59,905 bases of DNA from Microvirga aerilata. GTDB taxonomy: Bacteria; Pseudomonadota; Alphaproteobacteria; Rhizobiales; Beijerinckiaceae. Positions 8,840 through 18,339 of this stretch are shown here, piece by piece. The notes beneath the pieces were generated by a model. The model had not been told where the DNA came from and searched no databases. It was given only the letters and a program-made list of their open reading frames with translations. The position numbers and the translations under genes were made by a program. The DNA is taken from assembly GCF_016743775.1 (NCBI RefSeq), contig NZ_JAEQMY010000028.1:1-59905 (forward strand), written 5' to 3'. Each line of letters begins with the position of its first letter. Within the stretch, counting starts at the first letter, position 1.

Positions 8840-8929
8840 GGGACGCTCCCGCTTCAGGCACGTTTGCTGCACCCGCGAAATAAAACCCTTTGTCCATGCC
8901 AGGCAAGCGTAATTTAATTATAAAGGCGG

Positions 8930-10243
8930 CTATCCGTTTGTAATCGCCCAGCGTTCCGGCTCTTCGGATTGGCCGATCAGCGCAAGGCCATAGGCGATTG
9001 ACTCGAACTGGTCTGCGGAGGTCAGGCGGCTCTCTCCGAAGCGCTCCACGAACAGGCGGCGGATCGCAGGGACGAACGAGGTGCCGCCCGTGAGGAAGAC
9101 CCTCTCGACCTCTTCCGGCCGCACACCGGCCTTGGCGAGAGCCTCGTCGACCGTTCCGGCAATGCGGCCGACATCCTCGGCGATCCACGCCTCGAAGTCG
9201 GCACGGGTGATCCGGGCCTGGATGTCGACGCCCTCGCCCTGGAAGCGGAACTCCGTTTCGTCCTGGCTGGAGAGCGCAACTTTCGCCGAGGAAACGGCGC
9301 GGTAGAGGGCAAAACCCAGGTCGTATTCGATGATGTCGATGAATTTCTCGAGCGGCTCAGGCTCCAACGCGACGCGTGCAAGCTCGCGCAGTTCCTTCAG
9401 GTCGCCGCTGCCCTTCATCATGGCCAGCTGGTTCCAACGGGCGAAATTGGCGTAGTAGTGGTTGGGAATCGACAGGATCTTGTCCATCGAACGGTAAAGC
9501 CCGCCCTTGCCGAGGCGGGGCGAGACGACCCTGTCGACGATCCGGTAGTCGAAAGCGTCGCCGGCGAGCCCGATGCCCGCATGCCCCAGGGGCTCGGCCC
9601 GCAGGGTCCCATTGGCACGCGAGAAGCGCATCACCGAAAAATCGCTGGTGCCGCCGCCGAAATCGGCCACGAGCACGGTGGAATCGTGGTCCAACTGCCG
9701 GGCGTAGAAGAAGGCCGCTCCCACGGGCTCATAAACATAGCGGGCATGCTCCGCGCCAAGCCGGCCGAAGGCCGCCCGATAGCGCTGCATGGCCAGATCG
9801 TCGTCCGGATTGTAGCCTGCGAACCGCACAGGGCGGCCGATGACGACATTGGGGGCGCTCCAATCCAGGCGGGAGCCGCCGTGCCGCATGAGCGTGCGCA
9901 GGAAAGCGCTCAAAAGGTCCTCGAAACCGTACCGCTCCCGGAAGATGCGGGTTTCCTTGAAGGTTGCGCTGGCAGCAAATGTCTTGAAGGATTGGATGAA
10001 CCGGTGCGCGTGGAGCCCCTCGAGAAAGTGCTCGATAGCCCAGGGACCGCCCTCGACCCCGGTGCGCAGGCCGTTTCCGTGGCGCTCGTCCCAGAAGCAG
10101 AGCGCCGTCACATAGACCTTCAGATCCTCTCCCCCGTGCTCGAAGGTCAGCGCCTCCACATGGCTCTCCGGATCCGCGATGGCCACGACCGTGTTGCTCG
10201 TGCCGAAATCGACACCGATGGAAAAATCACGGGAGTTGCGCAT
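8930..10243 (-). CDS. yegD: Hsp70/DnaK-family chaperone-like protein (YegD type)
   Basis: A 437-residue Hsp70-family ATPase, about two-thirds of DnaK length because it lacks most of the substrate-binding and lid region. The actin-fold phosphate loops are clear: GVDFGTSNTVVAIADP at the N-terminus, VADFGGGTSDFSV near residue 190 and VFLTGGTSFVPAIRRLF near 380. E. coli YegD is a comparable uncharacterised homologue. The ATG at 10243 follows GAGG; an upstream in-frame ATG at 10306 lacks such support. No grpE or J-domain partner is adjacent, so its clients are unknown. Confidence 0.85.
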   Translation of the reverse strand: MRNSRDFSIGVDFGTSNTVVAIADPESHVEALTFEHGGEDLKVYVTALCFWDERHGNGLRTGVEGGPWAIEHFLEGLHAHRFIQSFKTFAASATFKETRIFRERYGFEDLLSAFLRTLMRHGGSRLDWSAPNVVIGRPVRFAGYNPDDDLAMQRYRAAFGRLGAEHARYVYEPVGAAFFYARQLDHDSTVLVADFGGGTSDFSVMRFSRANGTLRAEPLGHAGIGLAGDAFDYRIVDRVVSPRLGKGGLYRSMDKILSIPNHYYANFARWNQLAMMKGSGDLKELRELARVALEPEPLEKFIDIIEYDLGFALYRAVSSAKVALSSQDETEFRFQGEGVDIQARITRADFEAWIAEDVGRIAGTVDEALAKAGVRPEEVERVFLTGGTSFVPAIRRLFVERFGESRLTSADQFESIAYGLALIGQSEEPERWAITNG

Positions 10244-10427
10244 GGCGGCCTCGAACGGACAGGCAGGGGGGCCGGACGGTCTATACGGCAAGACCTCAGC
10301 CGCCAAGGGGAATTATCGGAAATCCGCTTTCCCCATCGGCACTGCGACCCTGGCGCTGTGAACGGGCCGTTGACCCGGGAGCCTCCTGCACCGTAGAAGC
10401 CGCGCCTCGGCTTTATCGGAGACTTCC

Positions 10428-12779
10428 ATGCTATCCATCGGTCAGCGCATCGCCAACGAACTGAATGTTCAGGAATGGCAGGTCAAGGCGGCCATCGACC
10501 TGCTGGACGGCGGTTCGACCGTGCCCTTCATCGCGCGCTACCGCAAGGAAGTGACCGGCACCCTGGACGACGCGCAGCTTCGCACGCTCGACGAGCGCCT
10601 GCGCTACCTGCGCGAATTGGAAGACCGCCGCAAGACGATCCTCGACAGCATCCGCGAGCAGAACAAGCTCACGGACGAACTGGCGCTCCAGATCAACACC
10701 GCCGACACGAAGGCGCGGCTGGAAGACCTTTATCTGCCCTATAAGCCCAAGCGGCGCACCAAGGCGCAGATCGCCAGGGAGGCGGGCCTGGAGCCCCTGG
10801 CGGATCAGCTCCTGAGCGAGCCTCATCGCGAGCCGAAGCAGGCTGCGGCGGCTTTCGTGAACCCGGAGAAGGACGTTGCCACCCCCGAAGCTGCGCTCGA
10901 AGGCGCGCGCTCCATCCTGGTCGAGCGCTTTGCCGAGAATGCGGAGCTCCTGGGTGCCCTGCGTGAAACTTATTGGGAGCGCGGCAGCCTGACGTCGAAG
11001 GTGCGGGACGGCAAGCAGACGGACGGCGCGAAGTTCGCGGACTACTTCGACTTCGCCGAGCCTCTGCCGAAGCTGCCCTCCCACCGCATTCTCGCGCTCT
11101 TCCGCGGCGAGAAGGAAGAAATCCTCGATCTGCGCATGGAGGAGGACAAGGACAGCGCGGAGCCGGGATATGTCAGCCGCTACGAGGGCCGCACGGCCCT
11201 GGCCTTCGGGATTTCCGACCAGGGCCGCCATGGCGACAAGTGGCTTCTCGAAACGGTGCGCTGGGCTTGGCGCACGAAGCTGCGCTTCTCCATTGAGCTC
11301 GACATGAAGATGAAGCTCTGGCAGCTCGCCGAGGATGAGGCCGTGAAGGTGTTTGCGGGCAACCTGCGCGACCTGCTCCTTGCCGCACCCGCAGGCGCGC
11401 GGCCGACGCTCGGGCTCGATCCAGGGTACCGCACCGGCGTGAAGGTGGCAGTGGTGGATGCCACCGGCAAGGTTGTGGCAACCGATACCATTTACCCGCA
11501 CGAGCCCAAGCGCCAGTGGGATGACTCAATCGCCACCCTGGCGCGGCTCTGCCGAGCGCATAAGGTGGAGCTCATCGCCATCGGCAACGGCACCGCATCG
11601 CGCGAGACCGACAAGCTCGCAGGCGAACTGGTGTCGAAGCATCCGAACCTCCAGCTCACCAAGATCATGGTCTCGGAAGCCGGCGCCTCCGTCTATTCCG
11701 CATCGGCCTATGCCAGCCAGGAACTGCCGGGGCTCGACGTGTCGCTGCGCGGTGCCGTCTCCATTGCGCGCCGCCTGCAAGATCCGCTTGCGGAACTGGT
11801 GAAGATCGATCCGAAATCCATCGGCGTCGGGCAGTACCAGCACGATCTGGCCGAGTACAAGCTCTCCCGCTCCCTCGACGGGGTGGTGGAGGACTGCGTG
11901 AACGCGGTCGGCGTCGATCTCAACACGGCGTCCGCCCCGCTGCTTGCCCGCGTGTCGGGTCTCGGCGATTGGGTGGCGCAGAACATCGTTAGCCATCGGG
12001 ACACCAACGGCCCGTTTAAAACCCGCAAGGCCCTGACCAAGGTCTCAGGTCTTGGACCGAAAACCTTCGAGCAGGCGGCAGGCTTCCTGCGCATTCCCAA
12101 CGGCGACGATCCGCTGGACGCCTCCGGTGTCCACCCGGAGGCCTACCCGGTGGTGCGCCGCATCCTGGAGGCCACCAGGAGCGACATCAAGGTGGTGATC
12201 GGCAACGGCGCCGTTCTGAAGAAGCTCAACCCTCAGAGTTTCACGGACGAGAAGTTCGGCGTTCCGACCGTCAAGGATATCCTGAGCGAGCTGGAAAAGC
12301 CCGGCCGCGATCCGCGTCCCGAGTTCAAGACGGCCACCTTCATGGAAGGCGTGGAGAAGATTGGCGATCTCAAGCCTGGAATGATGCTGGAAGGAGTTGT
12401 CACGAACGTAGCCGCTTTCGGCGCCTTCGTGGATGTGGGCGTGCACCAGGATGGGCTCGTGCATATCTCGGCGCTCGCCGACACCTTCGTGAAGGATCCG
12501 CGAACCGTGGTGAAGCCCGGCGACATCGTGAAGGTGAAGGTGCTCGAGGTCGATATCCCGCGCAAGCGCATCGCGCTCACCATGCGCATGAGCGATCCGG
12601 CCGAGAAGCGGCCTGCGGGGCGCCAGGAAGACAACCGGGCCGCCTTCCAGAAGCATCGCTCGCAGAATGACAGGAAGCCCGTTGCGCAGGCCCCCTCCTC
12701 CGGCGGCGCGCTGGCCGATGCCCTGCGCAAGGCCGGCATGGCGAGTGCTCCGGGTAAGGATAAGGGCAACCGCCGCTGA
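10428..12779 (+). CDS. tex: Tex RNA-binding transcription accessory protein
   Basis: A 783-residue Tex protein, full length for the family. Domains in order are an N-terminal helical region containing [13 protein letters not shown], a YqgF/RNase-H-like domain around residues 325-440 ([18 protein letters not shown]), tandem helix-hairpin-helix motifs near 510-560 ([30 protein letters not shown]), and a C-terminal S1 RNA-binding domain near 645-720 ([21 protein letters not shown]). Tex binds nucleic acid and affects transcription and stress fitness in several bacteria. A basic, low-complexity tail follows the S1 domain. It stands alone, with the TPP riboswitch beginning about 60 bases after its stop. 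Confidence 0.96.
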   Translation: MLSIGQRIANELNVQEWQVKAAIDLLDGGSTVPFIARYRKEVTGTLDDAQLRTLDERLRYLRELEDRRKTILDSIREQNKLTDELALQINTADTKARLEDLYLPYKPKRRTKAQIAREAGLEPLADQLLSEPHREPKQAAAAFVNPEKDVATPEAALEGARSILVERFAENAELLGALRETYWERGSLTSKVRDGKQTDGAKFADYFDFAEPLPKLPSHRILALFRGEKEEILDLRMEEDKDSAEPGYVSRYEGRTALAFGISDQGRHGDKWLLETVRWAWRTKLRFSIELDMKMKLWQLAEDEAVKVFAGNLRDLLLAAPAGARPTLGLDPGYRTGVKVAVVDATGKVVATDTIYPHEPKRQWDDSIATLARLCRAHKVELIAIGNGTASRETDKLAGELVSKHPNLQLTKIMVSEAGASVYSASAYASQELPGLDVSLRGAVSIARRLQDPLAELVKIDPKSIGVGQYQHDLAEYKLSRSLDGVVEDCVNAVGVDLNTASAPLLARVSGLGDWVAQNIVSHRDTNGPFKTRKALTKVSGLGPKTFEQAAGFLRIPNGDDPLDASGVHPEAYPVVRRILEATRSDIKVVIGNGAVLKKLNPQSFTDEKFGVPTVKDILSELEKPGRDPRPEFKTATFMEGVEKIGDLKPGMMLEGVVTNVAAFGAFVDVGVHQDGLVHISALADTFVKDPRTVVKPGDIVKVKVLEVDIPRKRIALTMRMSDPAEKRPAGRQEDNRAAFQKHRSQNDRKPVAQAPSSGGALADALRKAGMASAPGKDKGNRR

Positions 12780-12802
12780 TCGGTGATCATGACAGGTGTG
12801 GC

Positions 12803-12831
12803 TTGTCGCCGCCCCTGAACTGTTCTAGAAG
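12803..12831 (+). promoter_or_regulatory. Candidate sigma-70 promoter for thiBPQ
   Basis: TTGTCG (12803-12808), a 17-base spacer and TAGAAG (12826-12831) form a reasonable housekeeping promoter. It would start transcription just before the TPP riboswitch. Confidence 0.45.
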
Positions 12832-12837
12832 CAAAGC

Positions 12838-12929
12838 GTCTCACGGGGAGCCTCAGACGAGGCTGAGAGGTGGCCAGGCCACCGACCCGTCGAACCTGAT
12901 CCGGGTCATGCCGGCGGAGGGAATGAGCA
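12838..12929 (+). promoter_or_regulatory. TPP (THI-element) riboswitch
   Basis: The conserved thi-box cores appear in order: CACGGGGAGCC at the 5' side, GGCTGAGAGG, ACCCGTCGAACCTGATCCGGGT and CGGAGGGAATGAG at the 3' side. This is the canonical thiamine pyrophosphate aptamer. It is followed by an 80-base expression platform before the thiB ATG. No poly-T terminator is visible, so control is more likely by sequestering the GGGAG ribosome site at about 12997. TPP binding should switch off the thiamine importer when thiamine is plentiful. Confidence 0.95.
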
Positions 12930-13008
12930 TGCGACATCGCCAAAAAAGCTGTGCCCCGTGCAATTTGCGCCGCCAACCCGGCCTGCCACATGCATGGGAG
13001 CGCCCCTG

Positions 13009-14013
13009 ATGTTACGCCGACTTCTTCTCACACTTCTGTCGCTTGGGATCGCCACGGGCTTTGCCCAGGCGCAGACGAAGCCTGTTCTGACCGTCTACAC
13101 CTACAGCTCGTTTGCCGGAAAATACGGTCCCGGTAAGCCGGTGAAGGAGCGGTTCGAGGCAACTTGCGGCTGCGAACTCAACTGGGTTACGGCCGAAGAC
13201 GCCGGCAGCCTGCTCGGGCGGCTGCGCCTGGAGGGCGACAACACGAAGGCCGATGCGGTCGTCGGCCTCGACATGAACCTTGCGGCCGAAGCCAGGGCTC
13301 TCAATCTCTTTGCTCCGCACGGCGCCGATGTGAAGGACCTTTCGCTGCCGATCGAATGGAAGGACGATACGTTCATCCCCTTCGACTGGGGCTACTATGC
13401 CTTCGTCTATGACGCCAACAAGCTGCCCAATCCGCCCAAAAGCCTGAAGGAGCTGGTCGACAGCCCCAATGGCCCGAAGATCGTTCTGCAGGATCCCCGC
13501 ACCAGCGCGCCGGGTCTCGGCCTCCTGCTGTGGATGCAGAAGGTCTACGGCGACGAGGCCGGCGAAGCCTGGACCAAGTTGAAGCCTCGCATCGTGACCT
13601 TCACCAAGGGCTGGTCGGAAGCCTACGGGCTCTTCATGAAAGGCGAGGCTGACATGGTGATGTCCTACACCACGTCGCCGGCCTACCACATCGTCGCGGA
13701 GAAGAAGGACAACTACAAGGCCGCCGCTTTCACGGAGGGACACTACCTTCACGTGGAGCTCGCCGGCATGACCCGCACCACGAAGCAGCCGGACCTGGCC
13801 AAGAAGTTCATGGCTTTCATCCTCAGCGAGCCGTTCCAGTCGGCCATTCCTGAAACCAACTGGATGTACCCGGCCAAGAACCCTCCGTCTGGCACCCCGG
13901 CAGCCCTGAAGGGCATGATCCAGCCGAGCCAGGCGCTTCTCTTCACGCCGGAGGAAGTGCAGCAGAAACGCCGCGCCTTCACCGACGCCTGGCTCAACGC
14001 CACGGCGCGCTGA
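13009..14013 (+). CDS. thiB: Thiamine ABC transporter substrate-binding protein
   Basis: A 334-residue periplasmic binding protein. The N-terminal MLRRLLLTLLSLGIATGFAQ is a classic signal peptide with cleavage after the AQA. The mature protein matches the thiamine/TPP-binding ThiB (TbpA) family: LTVYTYSSFAGKYGPG, the GCELNWV segment, LGLDMNLAAEA-type text and NWMYPAKNP near the C-terminus. The start at 13009 gives an exact signal peptide and follows GGGAG; a GTG at 12958 would add a non-signal leader. It is the first gene of the riboswitch-controlled thiBPQ operon, 8 bases ahead of thiP. Confidence 0.93.
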   Translation: MLRRLLLTLLSLGIATGFAQAQTKPVLTVYTYSSFAGKYGPGKPVKERFEATCGCELNWVTAEDAGSLLGRLRLEGDNTKADAVVGLDMNLAAEARALNLFAPHGADVKDLSLPIEWKDDTFIPFDWGYYAFVYDANKLPNPPKSLKELVDSPNGPKIVLQDPRTSAPGLGLLLWMQKVYGDEAGEAWTKLKPRIVTFTKGWSEAYGLFMKGEADMVMSYTTSPAYHIVAEKKDNYKAAAFTEGHYLHVELAGMTRTTKQPDLAKKFMAFILSEPFQSAIPETNWMYPAKNPPSGTPAALKGMIQPSQALLFTPEEVQQKRRAFTDAWLNATAR

Positions 14014-14021
14014 ACAAGCCC

Positions 14022-15596
14022 ATGACGATCAGGCTGCCCCATCCCGGAAGCCTCGTGGCCTTTGCCATCCTGGGCCTGGTTGCGGGCGGCTTCATTGCTT
14101 TGGCAACGTTCGATGGAGGGACGCCCCCGCTTCTCTCCATCGGTCCCTATCTCGGCCGCGTGCTGGCTTTCTCCGTGATTCAGGCCGCGCTCTCGACCGT
14201 TCTGTCGCTCGTGCTTGGAATCGGGCTGGCGCTCGCTTTGGCCCGGCGCCGCTTCCCGGGCCGGGATATCGTTCTGGCAACCCTGGGAACCACGATGGTG
14301 ATGCCGACTATCGTGGCGGTCTTCGCCGTCTTTGCCGTCTATGGCCGGAGCGGATGGCTTGCCGAAGCGCTGGCGTTCCTCGGGTGGGAAGAAGGCTTCA
14401 GCATCTTCGGATACCCCGGGATTCTCATCGCCCACGTGTTCCTGAACGCTCCCTTCGTGGCCCGGATCACGCTTGACGGATTGAATCAGGTGCCTGCCGA
14501 GCATTGGCGCCTGGCGGCCACTTTCGGCTTCACGCCGGTCCAGGTTTTCCGGCATCTCGACTGGCCGGTTCTGCGCGCGGAACTTCCCGGCATCGCCGGT
14601 CTCATCTACCTCATGTGCTTCAAGAGCTTTGCCATCGTGCTGGCGCTCGGCGGCGGGCCGAGCCGTTCCACCCTCGAGGTGGCAATCTATGAAGCGCTCA
14701 AGATCGATCTCGATTTCGGCCGTGTGGCCTGGCTCGCCTTGATCCAGCTCGCGATCTGCCTGTCGATGACGGGTCTTCTCCACTGGGCATTCACGCGACC
14801 TCCGGTAGGCCACACGATCCGAGCCCTGGTCCGACGCCCTGACGCGAAGGCTCGCAGCCTGAAAATCGCCGATGCCTTGATGCTGGCCATCGGGGTCCTT
14901 TTCATCGGCCCGCTCGCTTTGAGCGTTCTCACGGGGTTGCGCAACATGGTCGATGTCTTAGGCGCCGATCTGCTTGAGGCCTTTGCGACGAGCCTGGCCA
15001 TCGCAACCCTCGCCGCCTCGGTGGCCTGCCTGCTGGCGGTTGCCCTTGCCTCCGCGGCGCGTCGGCGGCGCATTGCCATGCGCTCGCCGCGGGTTGCCGC
15101 CCTGTACGATTTCCTGCCGGACACCCTGCTTGCGGTGCCGCCCTTCGCCCTGACCGCAGGCCTCTTTCTGATGATCCAGCGCTTCGCGGATCCCTCCGCG
15201 GCGGGGCTCATCCTTTTGCCGCTCATCAACGGGCTTGCGGCCGTGCCCTTTGCCTATCGCTATGTTGCGCCCCGGCTTCTCACCGTGGAGGAGCGCTATG
15301 GCCGGGTCGCGGCCTCTCTCGGCATCACCGGCTGGGCGAAGCTGACGATCATGGATTGGCCCGCCTTGAAGCGACCGCTCGCGGCAGGCTTTGCCCTGGC
15401 CATGGCCCTGTCGTTCGGCGATTTCGGCATCATCGCCCTTTTCGGCGGCACGGAACTCACGACCCTGCCCTATCTTCTCTACGAGCGCCTTGGCGCCTAT
15501 CGGCTGGATGAGGCATCGGCCATCGGCCTCTTCATCGTCCTCGTCGCCTTTGTTCTCGCCCATCTTTCAGGTCGAATGTCCCATGCTGGTGATTGA
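14022..15596 (+). CDS. thiP: Thiamine ABC transporter permease
   Basis: A 524-residue inner-membrane permease with about twelve hydrophobic helices in two homologous halves, the fused-permease architecture typical of ThiP. Each half carries an EAA-type loop facing the ATPase: PAEHWRLAATFGFTPVQVFRHLDWP in the first and the VEERYGRVAASLGITGWAKL region in the second. It begins 8 bases after thiB and overlaps thiQ by 14 bases, so the three subunits are translationally coupled. Confidence 0.93.
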   Translation: MTIRLPHPGSLVAFAILGLVAGGFIALATFDGGTPPLLSIGPYLGRVLAFSVIQAALSTVLSLVLGIGLALALARRRFPGRDIVLATLGTTMVMPTIVAVFAVFAVYGRSGWLAEALAFLGWEEGFSIFGYPGILIAHVFLNAPFVARITLDGLNQVPAEHWRLAATFGFTPVQVFRHLDWPVLRAELPGIAGLIYLMCFKSFAIVLALGGGPSRSTLEVAIYEALKIDLDFGRVAWLALIQLAICLSMTGLLHWAFTRPPVGHTIRALVRRPDAKARSLKIADALMLAIGVLFIGPLALSVLTGLRNMVDVLGADLLEAFATSLAIATLAASVACLLAVALASAARRRRIAMRSPRVAALYDFLPDTLLAVPPFALTAGLFLMIQRFADPSAAGLILLPLINGLAAVPFAYRYVAPRLLTVEERYGRVAASLGITGWAKLTIMDWPALKRPLAAGFALAMALSFGDFGIIALFGGTELTTLPYLLYERLGAYRLDEASAIGLFIVLVAFVLAHLSGRMSHAGD

Positions 15597-16284
15597 GAAC
15601 TGCCGCCTGACCTGGCCGGATTTCGCAGCCGACTACTCCCTGTCGGTAAAGGCGGGAAGCCTGTGCGCCGTCATCGGCCCGTCCGGGGGCGGCAAGACGA
15701 CCCTGCTGCACATGATCGCCGGTTTCGAGACACCGGAAGACGGGACGCTCGCCTTCAACGGCCAGGATCTTATGCCGCTCGAGCCGGCCAAGCGACCGAT
15801 GGCGATCGTCTTCCAGGATCACAACCTGTTTCCCCATCTGAGCGTCGCGCAGAATGTAGGGCTTGGCCTTCGCCCTTCCCTGCGCCTGACGGCCGATGAG
15901 AAGCACCTCATCGCGGAAATGCTCGACTCCGTCGGCCTGCACGGTTTCGCGAGCCGCAAGCCGGGCGAGATGTCGGGCGGGCAGCGTCAGCGCGTGGCCC
16001 TGGCCCGCGCCCTTGTCTCGGGACGCCCGCTGATCCTCCTCGATGAGCCGTTCAGCAGCCTCGATCCGGGACTACGCCGCGACATGATCCTGCTGGCGGA
16101 CAAGCTGCGGCGCAAACGCTCCGTGACCATGCTGATGACGATCCACACGCCAGAGGATGTTGCCGACGTGGCCGATCAGATGGTCTTTGTCGCGGACGGC
16201 AAGGTCGTGGCGTCAGGACCGCCCGCTGCGGTTCTGAACAGCTCCCTAGCTCCCAGGATCGCAGCCGCCGTATCCGACTCGTGA
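15583..16284 (+). CDS. thiQ: Thiamine ABC transporter ATP-binding protein
   Basis: A 233-residue ABC ATPase. It has Walker A GPSGGGKTT, Q-loop FQDHNLFPHL, signature MSGGQRQRVALARAL and Walker B LILLDEPFSSLD. It powers ThiBP-mediated uptake of thiamine and its phosphates. The ATG at 15583 lies within the last codons of thiP; upstream in-frame codons only read thiP in another frame and are not part of this protein. It is the last gene of the riboswitch operon, convergent with the sugar ABC ATPase gene. Confidence 0.92.
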   Translation: MLVIENCRLTWPDFAADYSLSVKAGSLCAVIGPSGGGKTTLLHMIAGFETPEDGTLAFNGQDLMPLEPAKRPMAIVFQDHNLFPHLSVAQNVGLGLRPSLRLTADEKHLIAEMLDSVGLHGFASRKPGEMSGGQRQRVALARALVSGRPLILLDEPFSSLDPGLRRDMILLADKLRRKRSVTMLMTIHTPEDVADVADQMVFVADGKVVASGPPAAVLNSSLAPRIAAAVSDS

Positions 16285-16328
16285 CGCTGCCCGGCAATCC
16301 TCGGACGCCCGCCTCCAGGTCAACAGAC

Positions 16329-16348
16329 CCTCAGGCCTATCCCTGAGG
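16329..16348. other. Weak hairpin between convergent thiQ and ABC ATPase genes
   Basis: CCTCAGG and CCTGAGG form a 7-base inverted repeat around a 6-base loop in the 97-base convergent gap. There is no T-run, so at best it is a weak transcript-end structure. Confidence 0.3.
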
Positions 16349-16381
16349 CCTCGGCATGACGTCCGACCGTCCGGCAGGCTC

Positions 16382-17473
16382 TCAGGCTCGCCCGGCCAGC
16401 ACAGACATTCCGGCAGCGTCGAAGACATGCAAGGCGCGGCTCGGCACATGGGCCGTATAGGCCCCGCCCGGCGTCGCATCGGTCTCGCCCGGGGCCCTGA
16501 CGATCACGTCATCCCCGCTCGCCAGCTTCATGTAGACGTAGCTCGACTCGCCGAGCTGTTCCACCGCGTCGATGGTGCCGCGCAGGGAGGCGGTCTCGGC
16601 TCCCCCCTCGGTCATGTGCTCGGGCCGGATTCCCACCGTCACGGTATCGCCGGGCTTTACGCTGTCGGGCCTCACCTCAACGGCTGCTTCGGTGCCAGCA
16701 AAGCCCAGGATGGCGCCGGTGCCGTTCACGCGCAGCACCTGTCCCTTGATGAAGTTCATCCGAGGAGAGCCGATGAAGCCGGCGACGAACAGGTTGCGCG
16801 GGGAGCGGTAGAGCTCGAGGGGCGCGCCCACCTGCTCGATCCGGCCCTGGTTCAGCACCACGATCTTGGAGGCGAGCGTCATGGCCTCGACCTGATCGTG
16901 GGTGACGTAGATCATGGTGGCGCCGAGATCCCGGTGCAGCTTGGCGATCTCCAGGCGCGTATTGACCCGAAGCGCCGCGTCCAGGTTCGACAGGGGCTCG
17001 TCGAAGAGGAAGACGCTGGGATTGCGCACGATGGCCCGACCGATGGCGACGCGCTGCCTTTGGCCGCCCGACAGCTCGCGGGGCTTGCGGTCGAGAAGCG
17101 GCGTCAGCTTGAGGATCTCGGCTGCCTGCCGCACCCGGCGATCCACCTCGCCCTTGTCGGTCTTGGCGAATTTCAGCCCGAAGGCCATGTTCTTGAAGAC
17201 GGTCATATGCGGGTAGAGCGCATAGGACTGGAACACCATGGCGATCTTGCGGTCCGCCGGCGGCAGCTCGTTCACCCGCCGGCTGCCGATCCGGATCTCG
17301 CCGCCGCTCACGGTTTCCAGGCCGGCAATAATCCGGAGCAGCGTGGACTTCCCGCAGCCCGACGGGCCGACGAACACCACGAACTCCCCATCCTCCACGG
17401 ACAGGTTGATGTCCCGCAGGATTTCGGTTGCTCCGAAAGACTTGGCAACACCATGCAGGGAAACGTCAGCCAT
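16382..17473 (-). CDS. Sugar ABC transporter ATP-binding protein (UgpC/MsmK type)
   Basis: A 363-residue ATPase of the carbohydrate-uptake CUT1 class. It has Walker A GPSGCGKST, Q-loop FQSYALYPHM, signature LSGGQRQRVAIGRAI and Walker B FLFDEPLSNLD. The C-terminal 130 residues form the TOBE/MalK regulatory domain, including the VGIRPEH motif. It is the last gene of the importer operon (binding protein, permease, permease, ATPase, reading leftward). The ATG at 17473 is preferred because AGGAA lies ahead of it at proper spacing; a TTG at 17482 would sit on top of that site. Genomic context points to N-acetylglucosamine or a related amino sugar or chitooligosaccharide as substrate. Confidence 0.9.
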   Translation of the reverse strand: MADVSLHGVAKSFGATEILRDINLSVEDGEFVVFVGPSGCGKSTLLRIIAGLETVSGGEIRIGSRRVNELPPADRKIAMVFQSYALYPHMTVFKNMAFGLKFAKTDKGEVDRRVRQAAEILKLTPLLDRKPRELSGGQRQRVAIGRAIVRNPSVFLFDEPLSNLDAALRVNTRLEIAKLHRDLGATMIYVTHDQVEAMTLASKIVVLNQGRIEQVGAPLELYRSPRNLFVAGFIGSPRMNFIKGQVLRVNGTGAILGFAGTEAAVEVRPDSVKPGDTVTVGIRPEHMTEGGAETASLRGTIDAVEQLGESSYVYMKLASGDDVIVRAPGETDATPGGAYTAHVPSRALHVFDAAGMSVLAGRA

Positions 17474-17498
17474 TGCGGTCAATTCCTGGAATGAAACT

Positions 17499-18326
17499 TC
17501 ACTTCACGGCGCCGGCCGTCAGGCCGCGAACGAGATAGCGGGAGAACAGAAGGTAGAGGACGAGAACGGGCGCCACCGCCAGAGTCAGAGAGGCCAGCAC
17601 CGCGTTCCAGTCCGTCACGTACTGGCCGATGAACTGCTGCACGCCGAGCGTGATCGTCTGCTTGCCGTCGCCGGGCGCCAGAATCAGCGGGAACCAAAGA
17701 TCGTTCCAGACCGGCACCATAGTGAAGACGGCCACCGTCGCGATGGCCGGGCTGATCAGGGGCAAGATGATGCTGCCGAAGATGCGGTACTCGCTCACAC
17801 CGTCGCAGCGGGCGGCATCGCGCAGGTCCTTGGGGATCTGCTGGATGAATTCGCCGAGGATCAGGATGGCGAGCGGCAGCCCTTGAGCCACATAAACGAG
17901 GATCAGCGCCGTCAGGGTGTTGACGAGGTCCAGCTCCACCATCATCCGCAGGATGCTGACGCTGCCGAGGCGGATCGGCACCATGATGCCGACGGCGAGA
18001 TAAAGGCCGATCAGCGTGTTGCCGCGAAAGCGGTATTCGGTCAGCGCCCAGGCCGCCATCGCGCCGATGAGGACGATCAGAACGAGCGACACCACCGTGA
18101 CCGTTAGGCTGTTCAAGAAGTAAAGGCCGAAATCCGAGTTCGCGAACACCCGGTCGAAGCCGATGGTCGTGAAGGTTTGCCCATTGGGGAGGCCGAGCGG
18201 ATCGGCAAAGATCGCCCGGCGTGTCTTGAAGGCATTGATCAGGATGAGAAGGATCGGCCCCAGGGCCAGGATCGTGTAGAGGATCAGCGCAATATGGACG
18301 GCGATGCGGCCGGGTCGAACAGTCAT
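17499..18326 (-). CDS. Sugar ABC transporter permease (MalG/UgpE type)
   Basis: A 275-residue permease of the CUT1 family with six predicted helices. The conserved cytoplasmic coupling loop reads AARCDGVSEYRIFGSIILPLISPA, matching the EAA motif that docks the ATPase. It lies 13 bases behind the partner permease gene and 25 bases ahead of the ATPase gene. Two close ATGs (18332 and 18326) are possible; 18326 has the better distance from AGGA. Confidence 0.9.
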   Translation of the reverse strand: MTVRPGRIAVHIALILYTILALGPILLILINAFKTRRAIFADPLGLPNGQTFTTIGFDRVFANSDFGLYFLNSLTVTVVSLVLIVLIGAMAAWALTEYRFRGNTLIGLYLAVGIMVPIRLGSVSILRMMVELDLVNTLTALILVYVAQGLPLAILILGEFIQQIPKDLRDAARCDGVSEYRIFGSIILPLISPAIATVAVFTMVPVWNDLWFPLILAPGDGKQTITLGVQQFIGQYVTDWNAVLASLTLAVAPVLVLYLLFSRYLVRGLTAGAVK

Positions 18327-18339
18327 GGCCATCGATCCT

